Source: Phytopythium helicoides (lineage: Eukaryota; Oomycota; Peronosporomycetes; Pythiales; Pythiaceae). Taken from it: a stretch of 64,000 nt of DNA. The notes under the pieces are model-generated. The model had not been told where the DNA came from. It searched no databases and saw only the letters and a program-made list of their open reading frames with translations. Each line of letters starts with the position of its first letter. Within the stretch, counting starts at the first letter, position 1. A program made the position numbers and the translations under genes. Positions 19,530 through 30,794 of the stretch are shown here, piece after piece. The stretch covers positions 62,001 through 126,000 of the forward strand of contig JANFNE010000026.1 of the NCBI GenBank assembly GCA_024867545.1, in the 5' to 3' direction.

Positions 19530-21957
19530 ATGGAGGAGCGCGAGACGGCGGCGACGCTCGCGTTCCACGGCGTGGCGTACGTCGTGACGGTGGCGGTGCA
19601 GCGTCAAGAGCTGCAGCTGCAGGTCGAGGTCGATGACGCGTCGGCGTCGGCGGGGACTGCGGCGGCTTCGAGCGCGAGCGGCGGCGGCGACGGCGCGTGT
19701 TGGACGGCGCGCTTCACGGCTGCGTGTGCGATGCGTTGGCTGGCGATGGAGCTGCACGGAGCTTTTTTTTTATTTGTTGAGCTGATGAGAGGTGGGGCTG
19801 CAGATATTGAGGAGCTGACGCGCAAGACGGGCAACTTCAAGCGCTTCGCCGTGTTTGTGGACATGCTGCTGTCGGCGCTGGCGCAGCGCAGCGATGCAGT
19901 CTTTATTGACCTGCTGACGGCTGCAGACTTGGTGCGCAGCAGGAAGAGGATGCGGAATGTGAAGTGGAATTTACGGTGCTGGTGACGCAGGAGCTGTACA
20001 GAAAGCGCAAGATGGGAAAAGCAGGCGAAGCGCTGGGCGGGCTGCCAGCGGGAGGCAGTCCGAGCGACAAGCGCTACCTCATCCTCACGTACGCGGTAGA
20101 GTTCGACCGCGTGCACTATCCACTGCCACTAGCGCCAGTGCAATCGCCGACGCCAGAAATTCTGCAGCGTACTATTCGACGCTTACGCCAGGTTCGTTTG
20201 CAGGTGGTAACTTCTGGGAAATCAATCGTAAAGAACTCACTGCCAACGTTGGTTTGCAGGCGCTAGCTGCGAAAAATGTAGAGCCTCAAAACTCACATCA
20301 ACTTGCAGACGAGAATGCGGCATTGCGTGAGGAGAATCGCTGCCTCAAAAACACGCTGAAGCAGTATTGTGGCGGTGTTGATGGCGAAAACATCGATCCT
20401 GTCAACAACAGTGGTTTTTATGGAGATGCATCCTCCCTTGATCTGCAGCGTGAACTAGAGGTGCGGATGAACTGAAGGCGATTGTGGTAGATAACAAGGC
20501 TTTCTCACCCACGATGCTAATCGCTGTAGGCTTCGATACACGAGAACAAGGAGCTGCTTGGTATCTACCAACAGTATCGCGAAGAAGCGACCCAAGAGAT
20601 TTCGAGGCTAAAGGCAGAGCTCAGGTTGAGTAGGTCGATTGAAATGGAGCTCCTCTGAATTGACGTGTCTAACTTGTTGATCCTGAACTGCAGGCAACTT
20701 CGGATGGCAAGTGACGATAATGTTGCTGAACGCGAGAGTGTGAATAATCTGAAGCAAGCGCTTGAAAAAGAGCGTCTTGATGCTCGACGAAAATTGGTAC
20801 ACTCGAGTACTCTCAATTCATTTGCAAAACATATAGTGCTCACACAACATTATCTACTTTGCCAGAAAGAGAGTGGGGATGCCATTGAGGAGACGCTCGA
20901 GCAAATGGTCGAGATGAAGTCTCAGCTCGAAGAGACTCAGCTCAAGAATCGGGAGTTGATGCGGCAGCTTGCAATCATGAGAGCAAAAGCTGCAAATCAA
21001 GACCCAGTTGGTCCAGCTGCCAGACCATCAGCCACAATGAATGGCCGCAATACTGGAGCCCCTAATCGAAGAACTCTGAATCGACAGCAGTGGGCTCGTC
21101 GTCAGTCGCCATCCTCTGCTAGAGACCGCGGTATGCTGTCAAGTGAGCGCCTTCAACGACCAGGGCGAGTATCTTCACTCGGTTACCGGTCATCAGATGA
21201 CGAGCGAGAGTCAACGCATTCACCAGTTGGAAGTCGGCAGTCCTACCCGACATCACGCCCGCAGCGCGCATTCCGGCGATTCGACCCCACTGCTTATCAA
21301 TTAGAGAAAGAACGCAAGTTGCAGACGCAGCAATTGCGGTCGCGGTCACGATCACCTGCTACCTTCAACGGGCGGGGAGGTAGTGCGAAAGGATATGCGT
21401 CAGATAGCTCGACTGGCGGCGGGTACTCGTCAGCGGACTCTCGTGGGTCGAATGGATCATATCGATCAACACAGTCACGGGGGCGTACAACTGTGCGACG
21501 GCAGCGAGAAATTGATGCGCGCCTGGCATCTCCGAAAAGGATTGCTGGACAGGATTCCGAGTTGCCACCTCGTTTTCAATCGCCAATGAATCGACCAGTA
21601 GCAGCCGTACCACCGCGTTCATCTAGTCGTGGAAGGAGTCCATCGCCGGCAAGAAATGCGCCTGGACCTCGAGAAAGTCCTCGGCAGCCCACAACAAGTC
21701 GGCCTACTGCCGCGAGAAAGAATGCCATTGGAACGAGCGGTCCAACAAATCAGCAGTTAAGGAGGAAGCAGCAGCCTCAAAAACAAGAGCAGCGACAAAA
21801 TTCGCTACTGATGGATACTTCTATGGACTCGTTCAGCGACATCGATGATCGTTTGACGGCCCTGCAGCAATTTCTGAAAGAAGCCAAGCAAGGCACCGGT
21901 GGCGCAGTTTCCAGAGTATCCGGCATGACTCCCTCTCCGCAATCTAAACTGCAGTGA
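19530..21957 (+). CDS. CCDC61: CCDC61/VFL3-like basal-body protein, at least 6 exons
   Basis: Exons: 19530-19725, 19804-19931, 19991-20191, 20260-20460, 20530-20624, 20694-21957. Phases agree and total 695 codons including stop. The head (FHGVAYVVTV..., YIEELTRKTGNFKRF, RYLILTYAVEFDRVHYPLPL) closely matches the SAS-6-like head of CCDC61, the orthologue of Chlamydomonas VFL3, which positions basal bodies and rootlets. A coiled coil follows (about 20260-20995), then a long Ser/Arg/Pro-rich tail. An additional in-frame intron at 20797-20865 (69 bases, gtacac...tgccag, no stop) is likely, because its translation is hydrophobic and interrupts the coiled coil; removing it gives about 671 residues. 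The gene supports a flagellate life stage. Confidence 0.85.
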
Positions 21958-22105
21958 TAAGCGGTAAGATAGGCGATTCTCATTTTGCCTTTTGGACGGT
22001 TTGTTGCTATTGTTTGTGGCTTAGATACTATTAGTGGGGTATGTACGCGGGTGCTCAAAAAGTTTCCCGGCTGGCGCAAGTACTGCGTGGAGGCAATAGC
22101 TTCCG

Positions 22106-23380
22106 TCACATCCAGTCGCAGTAGCCACCGTACGTTTCCATTCGTGGGGAATTGGAGACTGTCACGCCAGGATACAGTTCATCGAATGCGTGAAGCAGCT
22201 CGCGGCCATCGAGCACGGGAGGAAACGTGCGCTGCGGCTGGTTTTCGTCGCCCGAATGCATTGGCTCGGGCTTCAGCACTCGGTCGGCGAGCTTGGGCTC
22301 CTCGGTGGCGACACCAAGCAGCTCGCCATCATCACACCCACCAGATGGCTCTTCCTGAAGGAGCTGGTCCAGCTTGAAGCTTGTGACGAGGTTATCTGTT
22401 GAAGGCGAAAACAGTGGCGCATGCGTTGCCGGTGAAGATAAAGAAGATGAGGCTGACATGGAGCGCTCTGGCTGGCAAGAGGCTGCCGGCGAGCGCAGTA
22501 GAGACGTGGACATGGAAGATGGGAACGCGACTGGATGCAAGGTCTCAGCTTGTGGTGGAGGCGCCATGCTCCAACTGTCGATTCCTGCAGGTATTTGAAG
22601 CGACGACAGATCCGAGCCGGTACTGACGGTGCTAAGGCTGGGGTCTCGCGCGACTGACGAAGAAGGGGAAGAGCAAGTTGATGCTGGGGAGTCTGCAGCG
22701 GCTGCAGCGAGCTTCTGTGCTGCACGCGACTGCTTTTGCAGGTACTTTTGGGCATGGGTGCGAATCTGGACAAGCGTGCGGGTCACGACGAGCGTTGAGA
22801 TCTTCTTCCACGACCGGCCATAGAGCTTAAGCCCTTCAAGGAAGAGCTCATGCTCCTTTTTAGTCCATCGTCCAACGTGTGTCGTCGGCGCCTGTGGAGG
22901 AGTTGTGGATGATGCTTGAGGGTAAAGGACCGCCTCGGAGCTAGATGTTGAAGACTGCTCCAGATTTTGGTGGGGAGAACTGGCGGGATACGAATCAGTT
23001 TTGCGCCTATGGCTCCGCTGCTGTCTGGACGCTACCACTGGGGCACGGTGATAAAGCTGTGGCTGGTGCTGCTGGTGCTGCTGCTGCTGGAAGTAAAAGT
23101 GACGGAGCTGCTCGTGGTCTGTAAAGGGGAGCACTACCCTATGCTGTGGCTGTGCGTGGACATGCTTAACCATTTGGATAGGCGCCTCCGAGTGCTCCAT
23201 TGACTTCCATAAACTAGTGTGCTGCTGGCGATGGTGCTCAAAGACCAGTGGTGCAGCAGCAGCATCAGGCAGCCCATAGTCGAGTGCATGTACGAGTCCA
23301 TCAAGCCCGTTGTTTTCATCGATCGAGAAGAATTGGTCCCAGTGGTCCTCCACATGCTGTGCTGCTCGAAACGCGGACAT
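22106..23380 (-). CDS. SHAQKYF-class single-Myb-repeat transcription factor
   Basis: Intronless, 424 residues. One Myb/SANT repeat lies around residues 167-215: GRWTKKEHELFLEGLKLYGR, SWKKIS, then TRTLVQIRTHAQKYLQK, the oomycete variant of the plant/Dictyostelium SHAQKYF third helix that contacts DNA. The rest is Gln/His- and Ser-rich low complexity, typical of activation regions. It converges with the CCDC61 gene with 148 bases between stops. Nuclear DNA binding is inferred from the family; targets are unknown. Confidence 0.88.
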   Translation of the reverse strand: MSAFRAAQHVEDHWDQFFSIDENNGLDGLVHALDYGLPDAAAAPLVFEHHRQQHTSLWKSMEHSEAPIQMVKHVHAQPQHRVVLPFTDHEQLRHFYFQQQQHQQHQPQLYHRAPVVASRQQRSHRRKTDSYPASSPHQNLEQSSTSSSEAVLYPQASSTTPPQAPTTHVGRWTKKEHELFLEGLKLYGRSWKKISTLVVTRTLVQIRTHAQKYLQKQSRAAQKLAAAAADSPASTCSSPSSSVARDPSLSTVSTGSDLSSLQIPAGIDSWSMAPPPQAETLHPVAFPSSMSTSLLRSPAASCQPERSMSASSSLSSPATHAPLFSPSTDNLVTSFKLDQLLQEEPSGGCDDGELLGVATEEPKLADRVLKPEPMHSGDENQPQRTFPPVLDGRELLHAFDELYPGVTVSNSPRMETYGGYCDWM

Positions 23381-25729
23381 ATTGGGCAGAAAGCTGGTGG
23401 AAGGCTAGCGGGTGCAATTGGCGCGCGCAAACCCACAGTGAGCATCGCCATGAGCTCCAAGCTCACCACGACAGCATCGTGCGACCGCGAGACGCTAATC
23501 TTGGCACGCCCAGGATAGTCGGCCATCACACGAGCTAATTCGGCCGAAACTCGCCGCGGAAATAGCAGGCGGCAGAAATAACGAGCGAATCCCCCGCCAC
23601 GACGCGAGGAACGCGACGCCGAACTCTCGCAGCCCGTGTACTGTCATCGACGGCGAACGTTCGAGCACTTTGACAGACGTGGTGGACGCTGTGGACAGGC
23701 AGGTGATCGACGTGACGGCCGAGCGGCGACATGCATCCCTTGCACCGCTTTGCAGCTCCATGCCATTGCGCTGCAGATCAACTCGACCCGCCCGTCCACA
23801 CGCACGCACGCATGCTGGTGGCGTGTGGTCCGCGACATCCTGTGTAGCTGTTCCCTGTGTACTGTGTGCACACTAACGTAAAATCTCACAGATCGAAAGA
23901 GGAGCCTGTGCGCATGGGAGCTGAAGTGCATAGCCGCTGGTGCTGACACGTCGTGTTAGCTAATGTCGCGCGGACGCGGGGCAGCTTCGCTGATGGGCAT
24001 ACAGCAAGTCATTTTGTGCACTTGATGCACTCGGTGCACGCCAAAGAAAGCGGTGAGCGAGACGAGGCCGGCGATAGGCGAATTGGGCGAGGCGACGACT
24101 TGCTGGAGACCGATCAGCAGGTGGCAACGAGTCAGCGACGCGGGCTCGGTCTCATATTCATGGCCGCCGTTCCTCTAGGAGCGGCGTGGAGGGTCAGGCC
24201 GTGGACAGCCACGCCCGTGCGCGAACATACACGGGCGCGCTTCAAGAAAGATCATCTTCAAGGCACAATTGAGCGCAACGTAGTGTGGCAGTGTGAACCC
24301 GGCGGTCAAGATGCCGTGGGATGCCTGGCAAGTGAGTGTGCCGGCGGCGCGAAGGAAGAAAGCGTCGGCGGGATGTGTTGGGGTGGCGACATCACCACGC
24401 GCTCTGGGATATGATATGTAGTCGCATTTTTCAAGAGCTCCTGATGACATTGCTGTCCATGGCAGCGATGTTTATCGTCACTTCAAACACGTAATATCCT
24501 CGGAGCGCAAAATTTGTGCATACCACAGTGGCCGCCGTCGGGGCGCTCGCAGCCACGAACAATGATCAGGACGGTGCACTCGGTCTGAACGACGACATGT
24601 TGGTTTGAGTATAAAAACCGCTGGCTCCGGTGTGTGTTGTTGACTAGAGTAGCTCCGGCGTCGATCGCAAGGTCGCTGTATCGGCCCCGGCTGGTTTCGA
24701 GGAAGGAGACATTGGAAAACGTGACCAGATGTGGACGCCTTGGGCTCCACGGTGCTCGTCGTAGCTTGCGAGTCGAGCTCCAGCCTGTGGCTGCGATCCT
24801 CCGGGCTCTGGTATCATACCCGCTGCCCCGGCACCTCCCGCGTGTTTCTAGCTGTAACGGCACCTGGGCTGACCAGCACAATTGGTCGTGGGTGGTGCAT
24901 GTGGGATTTGGGTCGAAGTGTTGGTGTCGTCCAGCTGCTCGTGGCCTTAGCTGGGCGTGGCGTGCGCGGGCGTAGTAATCCCGACTACGAGCCAAGGTTC
25001 GCCTCTGGTCGTCAACTCGAAGCGGCTGGCACCCGCATGGAGACCGTCTCGTGGGTCTCAGGAGGCTGCAGCATGTCGCGGCCGTATGGCAGATACATCA
25101 GGTGTTATCAATACAGCCACATCCTGGCGTCGCATTCGCGGTGTCTACGGTGGTCGCAAGGCGACGCCAAGAGAGATCGCCTCGGGTTGGAAGGGTCGGA
25201 CCGCTGCTCCTTTACATTGCCGGCGTGTATGAGCATTGCGGCCTCTACCGGACCCTCGCCTCACAGTGCAGGCATCCACGCAACTCAGAGAGCTGCCACA
25301 ACCATGCACACCTGTGCGAGTTGGCTGCGGTCACAGTCGGCGTGGCATCGTACAGTGGCATCGCGCATTGTCGGCGCTGCGATAAGCAAGCCGAGCCCCC
25401 GGGCTCGGGCGTAGAGCTCGGGCGCCGCGGCAGCAGCTGGCGATGGAAAGCGTGGCTCACAAGGCGCGGGACGCCCGACTATCCGTCGGTGCCTCTGCCT
25501 CGCGACGTTGAACCTGTCGTCCATAGTGGGCTCGAGTCTCGCGCAACCCGCCAGGAGAAGACAGTCGCCCTCCGCTTCAGCTATTGAGCATCTGCGCGCA
25601 AGAAGAGCCCGCTGCTGGGTCGGTGGAGTGGAGTGGTGAGGGGATGGAGCTGCTGACGGAGCAGCTCATTCCGCAATTCCCCCACTGACCCACAGCCGCG
25701 TCAGTATCACCTCCCTCTTCACGACCAGC
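23381..25729. other. 2.35 kb gene-poor stretch
   Basis: Several open frames of 60-230 codons exist on both strands, but none shows a recognisable domain, consistent composition or intron structure. No terminal repeats or transposase/polymerase motifs were seen. It contains the upstream regions of the Myb gene (left end) and of the zinc-finger gene (right end). An old degraded mobile element is possible but not shown. Confidence 0.5.
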
Positions 25730-26401
25730 ATGCCCGGCCTGAAGCCCAAGACGAGCGCTCGGCGCAACGCCAACCGCGCTCGCTGCCAGTTCAGCGGATG
25801 CGACAAGTTCGCGCAGACCCGTGGTCTCTGCAAGGCTCACGGCGGCGGCTCGCGCTGCCGCGACCCCGACTGCAACAAGCTCGCCCAGAGCCGCGGACTC
25901 TGCATCGCCCACGGCGGTGGCCGCCGCTGCCAGTTCGACGGCTGCGCCAAGCTCGCACAGAGCAAGGGCTACTGCATCTCGCACGGCGGCGGCCGCCGCT
26001 GCACGCACCCCGGCTGCGAGAAGTTCTCGCAGGTCAAGGGCCGCTGCAAGTCGCACTCCAAGCTGCTGGCGCTCTCGCCGCCCAGCTCGCCGCTGTCCGT
26101 GTCGGGACTGTCGCCGTCGACGTCCTCGCCCTCGAGCGCCAAGCTCAGCATCGGCTTCCTGGTCAACCCGACGACCGCCTCGGCCCCGCTGCCGACCGTC
26201 CAGGCACTCGACCACTCGGCGGACGCGCGTCGCCAGGAGCTCTGGCGCCCGCAGCCGCCGGCACTGACGCTGCCCAGCCGCTTCCCGGCCACGCAGCCCT
26301 TTGAGCACGGCCGCTCGCTGCTCTCGTTCCTGCACCCGACCGAGCACCACGCCATGCAGACGCGGCCTGTGGTGCTGCCGCCACTCGCACTCTTCCATTA
26401 A
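25730..26401 (+). CDS. WRKY19-like zinc-finger protein with four Cys/His repeats
   Basis: Intronless, 223 residues. The N-terminal half has four tandem units of the form C-x4-C-x9-C-x2-H, separated by GGG(S/R)RC (for example CQFSGCDKFAQTRGLCKAH). This pattern occurs in oomycete and plant proteins usually labelled 'WRKY transcription factor 19-like'; a zinc-binding role is inferred from the ligands. The C-terminal half is Ser/Pro-rich and has no domain. Whether it binds DNA is not shown by the sequence. Confidence 0.8.
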   Translation: MPGLKPKTSARRNANRARCQFSGCDKFAQTRGLCKAHGGGSRCRDPDCNKLAQSRGLCIAHGGGRRCQFDGCAKLAQSKGYCISHGGGRRCTHPGCEKFSQVKGRCKSHSKLLALSPPSSPLSVSGLSPSTSSPSSAKLSIGFLVNPTTASAPLPTVQALDHSADARRQELWRPQPPALTLPSRFPATQPFEHGRSLLSFLHPTEHHAMQTRPVVLPPLALFH

Positions 26402-27242
26402 GCCGAGCGAGCGAGGAGCAGAGCCATATTTAAGCCGTGTACTATATAGACGACTCGTGTGCGCATGATCTCTCTCTCTCTTTCTCTCTTTCTTCTTCTT
26501 CATCCTCGTCACCTTGCCGTCTTTGTCACCTTCCCGACGGCACATGGCTGTCCGTACGTTTCGTATGCCTATCATGAGGAACCGGCATCACGCCAGCCTC
26601 GATAAGCAAGCAAATCACACCCAGTTTGCTCGTCCGATCGGATACCCCGCCAATTCCTAGCGCTCGACAAGATGCCAGGCGATGAAGAAGACGGTCCTGT
26701 TGACGCTTTGGTCCATGTCTGCCTGATTGCGCTCACTTTGCGGCTGGCGTTTGAGCTTGCGGCTGGCGTTTGAGCTTCTCATGGAGCGTGTCGATAGCAA
26801 CGAGCACGGTCGCATACTGCACGCCCGCGACGTCCTGCGTCTTGTACTTTGCCTCCAGCAACATTTACACCCTGGAGCTTCCTGATAGCGCATCATGAAG
26901 AAGCCGAAGCTGCTAGTCATAGCAACAGCATTGCAGTCGGATTACGAGTCATTGGAAATCTCAATCGCTGGAAATCTCAAATCGCCATGGAGCAACTCCA
27001 CCGAGAGCAAAGCGTCCATGCTGCTTCTCCCACGCCTCGAACACGTCAACTGTCACCCCCCACAGCCACTGGCCCACCCTCTCACCTCACCTCCAAACGC
27101 ATCCAAGCTCCACACGACCTTTCTTCATGAGCACCTTCCTCAGATTTTTTTTCCGCCAAGAGTCGTATAGGAAATCTGAGGCGCCGCCTTTCTTCCAGGT
27201 CGCGAGAACATTGCTTCTTTCCTCCTCCTGTTCTGCAGTAGT
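26402..27242. other. Intergenic region with CT tract and a short coding-like remnant
   Basis: A CT-rich tract lies at about 26467-26510. On the minus strand around 26735-26865 a 43-codon frame reads MLLEAKYKTQDVAGVQYATV... and is protein-like but isolated, perhaps a remnant. It includes a 19-base tandem duplication (26739-26757 and 26758-26776). No complete gene is seen. Confidence 0.4.
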
Positions 27243-28652
27243 ATGGGCGGCGACTCCCCCGAGCTCGAGGCGCCGGACGTCGTCAAGGCCAAGGCGACGC
27301 GCGCAGACGTGCAGCTGCTGGCGCGCGGCGCGATGCTGGACGATCCGGAGCCGAACGCGGCGCTCGCGGGCTCGAACGGCCCCGTGGAAGGCGAGGAAGA
27401 GCTCGTGGGCATCTGCCAGATCTGCATGGACGTCGTGCCGCGCGCGCAGGTGGTGGAGCGCGTCTGCGGCTCGCGGGACTGCGAGGGAGAGGTGTGCGCC
27501 GCGTGCCTCGTGCAGCACGTGATCGCGACCGTCTACGCCTTCTACGCCGGCGTGCTGCCCAAGGTGCGCTGCCCCATGTGCCTCGCGCCGCTCAACAAGC
27601 GCCAGTGGGCTCGCTTTGTGCTGCCAGAGGAGCCTGCTAGCGTCGTGGAGGCATCTGGCAATGAGCCAGCGGCCGAGGAAGAGGTACAAGAGAGTGAGCT
27701 GGTGGTGGCGGAGACCGAGACGCCGGAAGAGGGATCCACGGCCTCGGATGATGCCGAGTCGTCCGACAGCGACTCGGAGAGCGACGCTGGCGTCCAGGAG
27801 GAGGAGGAGGAGGAGTGGGTCGACGACAATTCGCACGTGCTGGACAAGTACGTCATGCTGTGCCGTCAGAGCTGCGGCTTCCAGTCGCCCTGCTGCCACA
27901 ACACTGAATACACGATGCTACCGGGGGCGGCTAGGCGCACTGAGACCGACGCGCTCGTGTTGGCGCTCACCCCCGAGCAGGAGGCGGGGCTGCCCGAGTT
28001 TCTGGCAGCACTCCGCGCATTCTGCTTCCACAAGGAAGACACGGACGCGGTCTATGAGAAGCTGCAGTCCGTGTTCGGCGATGAAGCCGAAGATGTCATG
28101 TGGGAGCTGCTCCCGCGCATCACGGATGAAGAGCGCCGCGCGGCGCTGCTTCTCCATCACCTTTTCGTCCATCCTAACACCGAGACACGCTGCTGTGGGG
28201 AGCAGGTGTGTTTCAAGTGCAAGGCGAGCGACCACCACGATGGCAACTGCAACGACTTTATCGAGGAGGAGAGCGTCCTCGAGTGTCGTGGCTGCCACGT
28301 GACGCTCGTCAAAGTCGAGGGCTGCGACACAGTCGCGTGCCTGTGCGGGTACTCGTTCAGCTGGCAAGAAGAAGTCGACCGCCGCCGCCGCCAGCGCTGC
28401 CAGCTCGCTCCAGGATGCGACCGCGAGTACGTGCAGTGGCAGCGCTGGCACCGCCTCGCGACCAGGAACTTCCCCAAGATCGAGAACCTGGACGACACGC
28501 TGCGCAAGGCGCGGCTGGCGCAGCTGCTGCGCGCGCACCGCCCGCTGCTCCAGCGTGTTATCATGGCCCGTGTCGAACGGAAGCGCCAGCAGCAGCTCAA
28601 GCATCTCAACGACGTGGGCGAGGGCTCCGTGGCCAACGCCGCAGCCGCGTAG
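27243..28652 (+). CDS. RBR-type (RING-IBR-RING) E3 ubiquitin ligase
   Basis: Intronless, 469 residues. RING1 spans Cys58 to Cys113 (CQICMD ... CPMC). An acidic Glu/Ser linker separates it from an IBR-like region with CCHNTEYTMLPGA and HPNTETRCCGEQVCFKCKA. RING2 starts at Cys348 (CRGCHVTLVKVEGCDTVACL then CGYSFSW), the C-x2-C-x9-GC spacing of RBR ligases, which form a thioester on a RING2 cysteine. The C-terminal tail is basic and helical. The acidic linker between RING1 and IBR (about 100 residues) is longer than usual. Substrate unknown. Confidence 0.85.
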   Translation: MGGDSPELEAPDVVKAKATRADVQLLARGAMLDDPEPNAALAGSNGPVEGEEELVGICQICMDVVPRAQVVERVCGSRDCEGEVCAACLVQHVIATVYAFYAGVLPKVRCPMCLAPLNKRQWARFVLPEEPASVVEASGNEPAAEEEVQESELVVAETETPEEGSTASDDAESSDSDSESDAGVQEEEEEEWVDDNSHVLDKYVMLCRQSCGFQSPCCHNTEYTMLPGAARRTETDALVLALTPEQEAGLPEFLAALRAFCFHKEDTDAVYEKLQSVFGDEAEDVMWELLPRITDEERRAALLLHHLFVHPNTETRCCGEQVCFKCKASDHHDGNCNDFIEEESVLECRGCHVTLVKVEGCDTVACLCGYSFSWQEEVDRRRRQRCQLAPGCDREYVQWQRWHRLATRNFPKIENLDDTLRKARLAQLLRAHRPLLQRVIMARVERKRQQQLKHLNDVGEGSVANAAAA

Positions 28653-29369
28653 GCAGGTCCCTGGGGATTGTTGGTCGTGCTCGTTCCGTGCATGTTGCAT
28701 GTATTTATCGCGTGAGTCGTTCTGAAATCGAAGAAAGCAAAGGCGTTCGCGCCATCCGAGTCGCCGAGGTGACGAGATGTATCTCTGCAGGTGCAGCCCA
28801 TCCGTGCAGGTCCCGTGCAGCAATTGCAGCAATTGCAGCAAACTGCTCAGCCATCACCTGAAAGGCACAATCATCCACGAGAAGAGAGCTTCAGTATCTG
28901 TGACTACTGTACTGACGCCTTGACCTGCAGCGCGCAGCCGGGACGCGCAGATTCCGAGCGCATAGCTCGAGCATCTCGGCGGTTCCGTGTATCGGTCGAG
29001 ATGCGGCGACTAAGCGAGCGCAGGACGGCGGAATCTCCGCCGAGATTCGCCGCAGGTATACAAAGGGCAAGTCTGGACTGAGGCGGGACACTGGATTCCG
29101 AAAACTGGACGGTCTCACCGCGCTCGGCTCAGCGACTGAATGTACCATCTCATCCTCGCGAGCATGGTCTCTCTTGCGCCGAGTATGGACACTGGTGCAG
29201 GTGCTCTCGAGGTCTCGACGACGCCGTGAGTAGCTCCAGCGTTGGTGCCGACGAGCGTTTTTGAGCCGGCTTGATCTGCCAGGCAGGCCCCCTTCCTCAT
29301 TCTCCAACTCGCAGCCTACCGCACAAGCCGCCAGCAGCCTCGTGGCCCAGCTCCAGCTCCGAGTCGACC
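28653..29369. other. Intergenic region upstream of PHT cluster
   Basis: No gene is recognised. A short direct repeat (gcagcaatt units near 28816-28850) is the only structure noted. The right end is the promoter/5' UTR of the first phosphate transporter. Confidence 0.5.
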
Positions 29370-30794
29370 ATGAACAAGCTCATCGTGCGAAGCATCGGCT
29401 TCTTCAACGACGCCTATGACCTCTTCATCATGAACGTCATCAACGTCGTGCTCACCGAGCAGTACACCAAGGCCGTCTACACGTCCTACATCAAGTCGTG
29501 GGTCTCGGCCGCCGCCATCATCGGTGCCGTCATCGGTCAGCTCGGATTCGGTCTGCTCGGTGACCTGTTCGGCCGCAAGGTCAACATGATCGCCACGTGC
29601 TGCCTGCTCATCTTCGGTGGCATCCTCTGTACCGTGTCGTACGCTGGCAGTGCGCACGGCACGCTGTGGTTCCTCGTCGTCTCGCGTATCATCCTCGGCA
29701 TCGGTATCGGTGGCGAGTACCCGCTTGCTGCGTCGTCTACGGCGGAGGACACGACTTCGCCGGCCCAGCGTAACACCAAGGTGGCCACGACCTTCTCGAT
29801 GCAGGGTATTGGCCAGGTCACGGCTGCCATCCTCGGCAACCTGATCGTCCAGGCTTTCGCTGACGGTGCTCCGGGTGACAACAGCGACGAGCGCCTCGAG
29901 ACAGTCTGGCGCCTGCTCTTCGGTCTTGGCATTGTCCCCGCTTGCGTCGTGTGCTACTTCCGTTTCACGGCCGAGGAGACCGAGGCGTACAAGAACGTGC
30001 AGGAGCGCGGCATGGTCGTGACGCAGGCTGCTGTCGAGAAGAAGGCGCGCATTATGTTCATCCTCAAGCACTACTGGAAGAGCCTGATCGGCACGGCCGG
30101 CACGTGGTTCCTCTTCGACATCATCTACTACTCGCAGAACCTGTTCTCGGGAAGCATCCTCAAGGTCGTGGGCCTCAGCGACCCGTCTCTCCAGCAGGTG
30201 ACAACCGAAGTCGCCTTCATCGCCATCCTCGCGCTGCCGGGCTACTACACGGCCATCTACTTCATCAATCGCATGGGCCGCAAGATCATGATGCTGCAGG
30301 GCTTTTCCTTCATGGCTATCCTGTTCCTGTTCTTCGGTATCTTCTGGGATGATATCAAGAAGCACTCCGTTGCCTTCATCATCCTGTACGGTCTGACGCT
30401 CTTCTTCTCCAACTTTGGCCCCAACACGTCGACGTTTGTCATGCCGACTGAGATGTACCCGACGCCGATCCGCAGTACGTGCCACGGTATCTCGGCTGCT
30501 TGCGGTAAGGCTGGTGCTGCCATCGGCTCGTTCGGCTTCTCGATCTGGGTCTCCAACGAGAGCTTCGGCTACTCGGGTGCCTGGTACACCTTCGCGGGTA
30601 TCTCGCTCATCTCGCTCCCGATCGCGTACTTCTTCACGTTCGACAACAACGCCGGTATTGAGGAGATGGACGCTGAGTTCTACCGCCTGCTCAACGGCGC
30701 TGACGAGGTGACGCGCGAGTCTTTCTCGTCGCAGATCAAGACGGACGTCGAGAAGGAGGGCGGTGTCTACAAGGTTGCTTCCACGCCCAACTAA
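29370..30794 (+). CDS. PHT1/PHO84-type phosphate:H+ symporter, paralogue 1
   Basis: Intronless, 474 residues from the ATG that gives MNKLIVRSIGFFNDAYDLF, the same start context as the other cluster members. MFS fold with twelve predicted helices. TM1 carries the NDAYD acidic pair, the loop after TM2 has LGDLFGRKVN, and the phosphate-transporter signature GGEYPLAAS lies near residue 115. The second half has FLFDIIYYSQNLFS and FVMPTEMYPTPIRSTCHG. Plasma-membrane uptake of inorganic phosphate with protons is the family role. First of four paralogues in 8 kb. Confidence 0.92.
   Translation: MNKLIVRSIGFFNDAYDLFIMNVINVVLTEQYTKAVYTSYIKSWVSAAAIIGAVIGQLGFGLLGDLFGRKVNMIATCCLLIFGGILCTVSYAGSAHGTLWFLVVSRIILGIGIGGEYPLAASSTAEDTTSPAQRNTKVATTFSMQGIGQVTAAILGNLIVQAFADGAPGDNSDERLETVWRLLFGLGIVPACVVCYFRFTAEETEAYKNVQERGMVVTQAAVEKKARIMFILKHYWKSLIGTAGTWFLFDIIYYSQNLFSGSILKVVGLSDPSLQQVTTEVAFIAILALPGYYTAIYFINRMGRKIMMLQGFSFMAILFLFFGIFWDDIKKHSVAFIILYGLTLFFSNFGPNTSTFVMPTEMYPTPIRSTCHGISAACGKAGAAIGSFGFSIWVSNESFGYSGAWYTFAGISLISLPIAYFFTFDNNAGIEEMDAEFYRLLNGADEVTRESFSSQIKTDVEKEGGVYKVASTPN

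Noticed and set aside
24483..25587. Overlapping frames of 170-230 codons on both strands, considered as a retroelement remnant
   Set aside because: No reverse transcriptase, integrase, transposase or terminal repeat motif could be read; no frame is more protein-like than its antisense.
25577..26575. 332-codon antisense frame over the WRKY19-like gene
   Set aside because: Low-complexity Arg/Ala text mirroring the Cys/His repeats of the sense gene.
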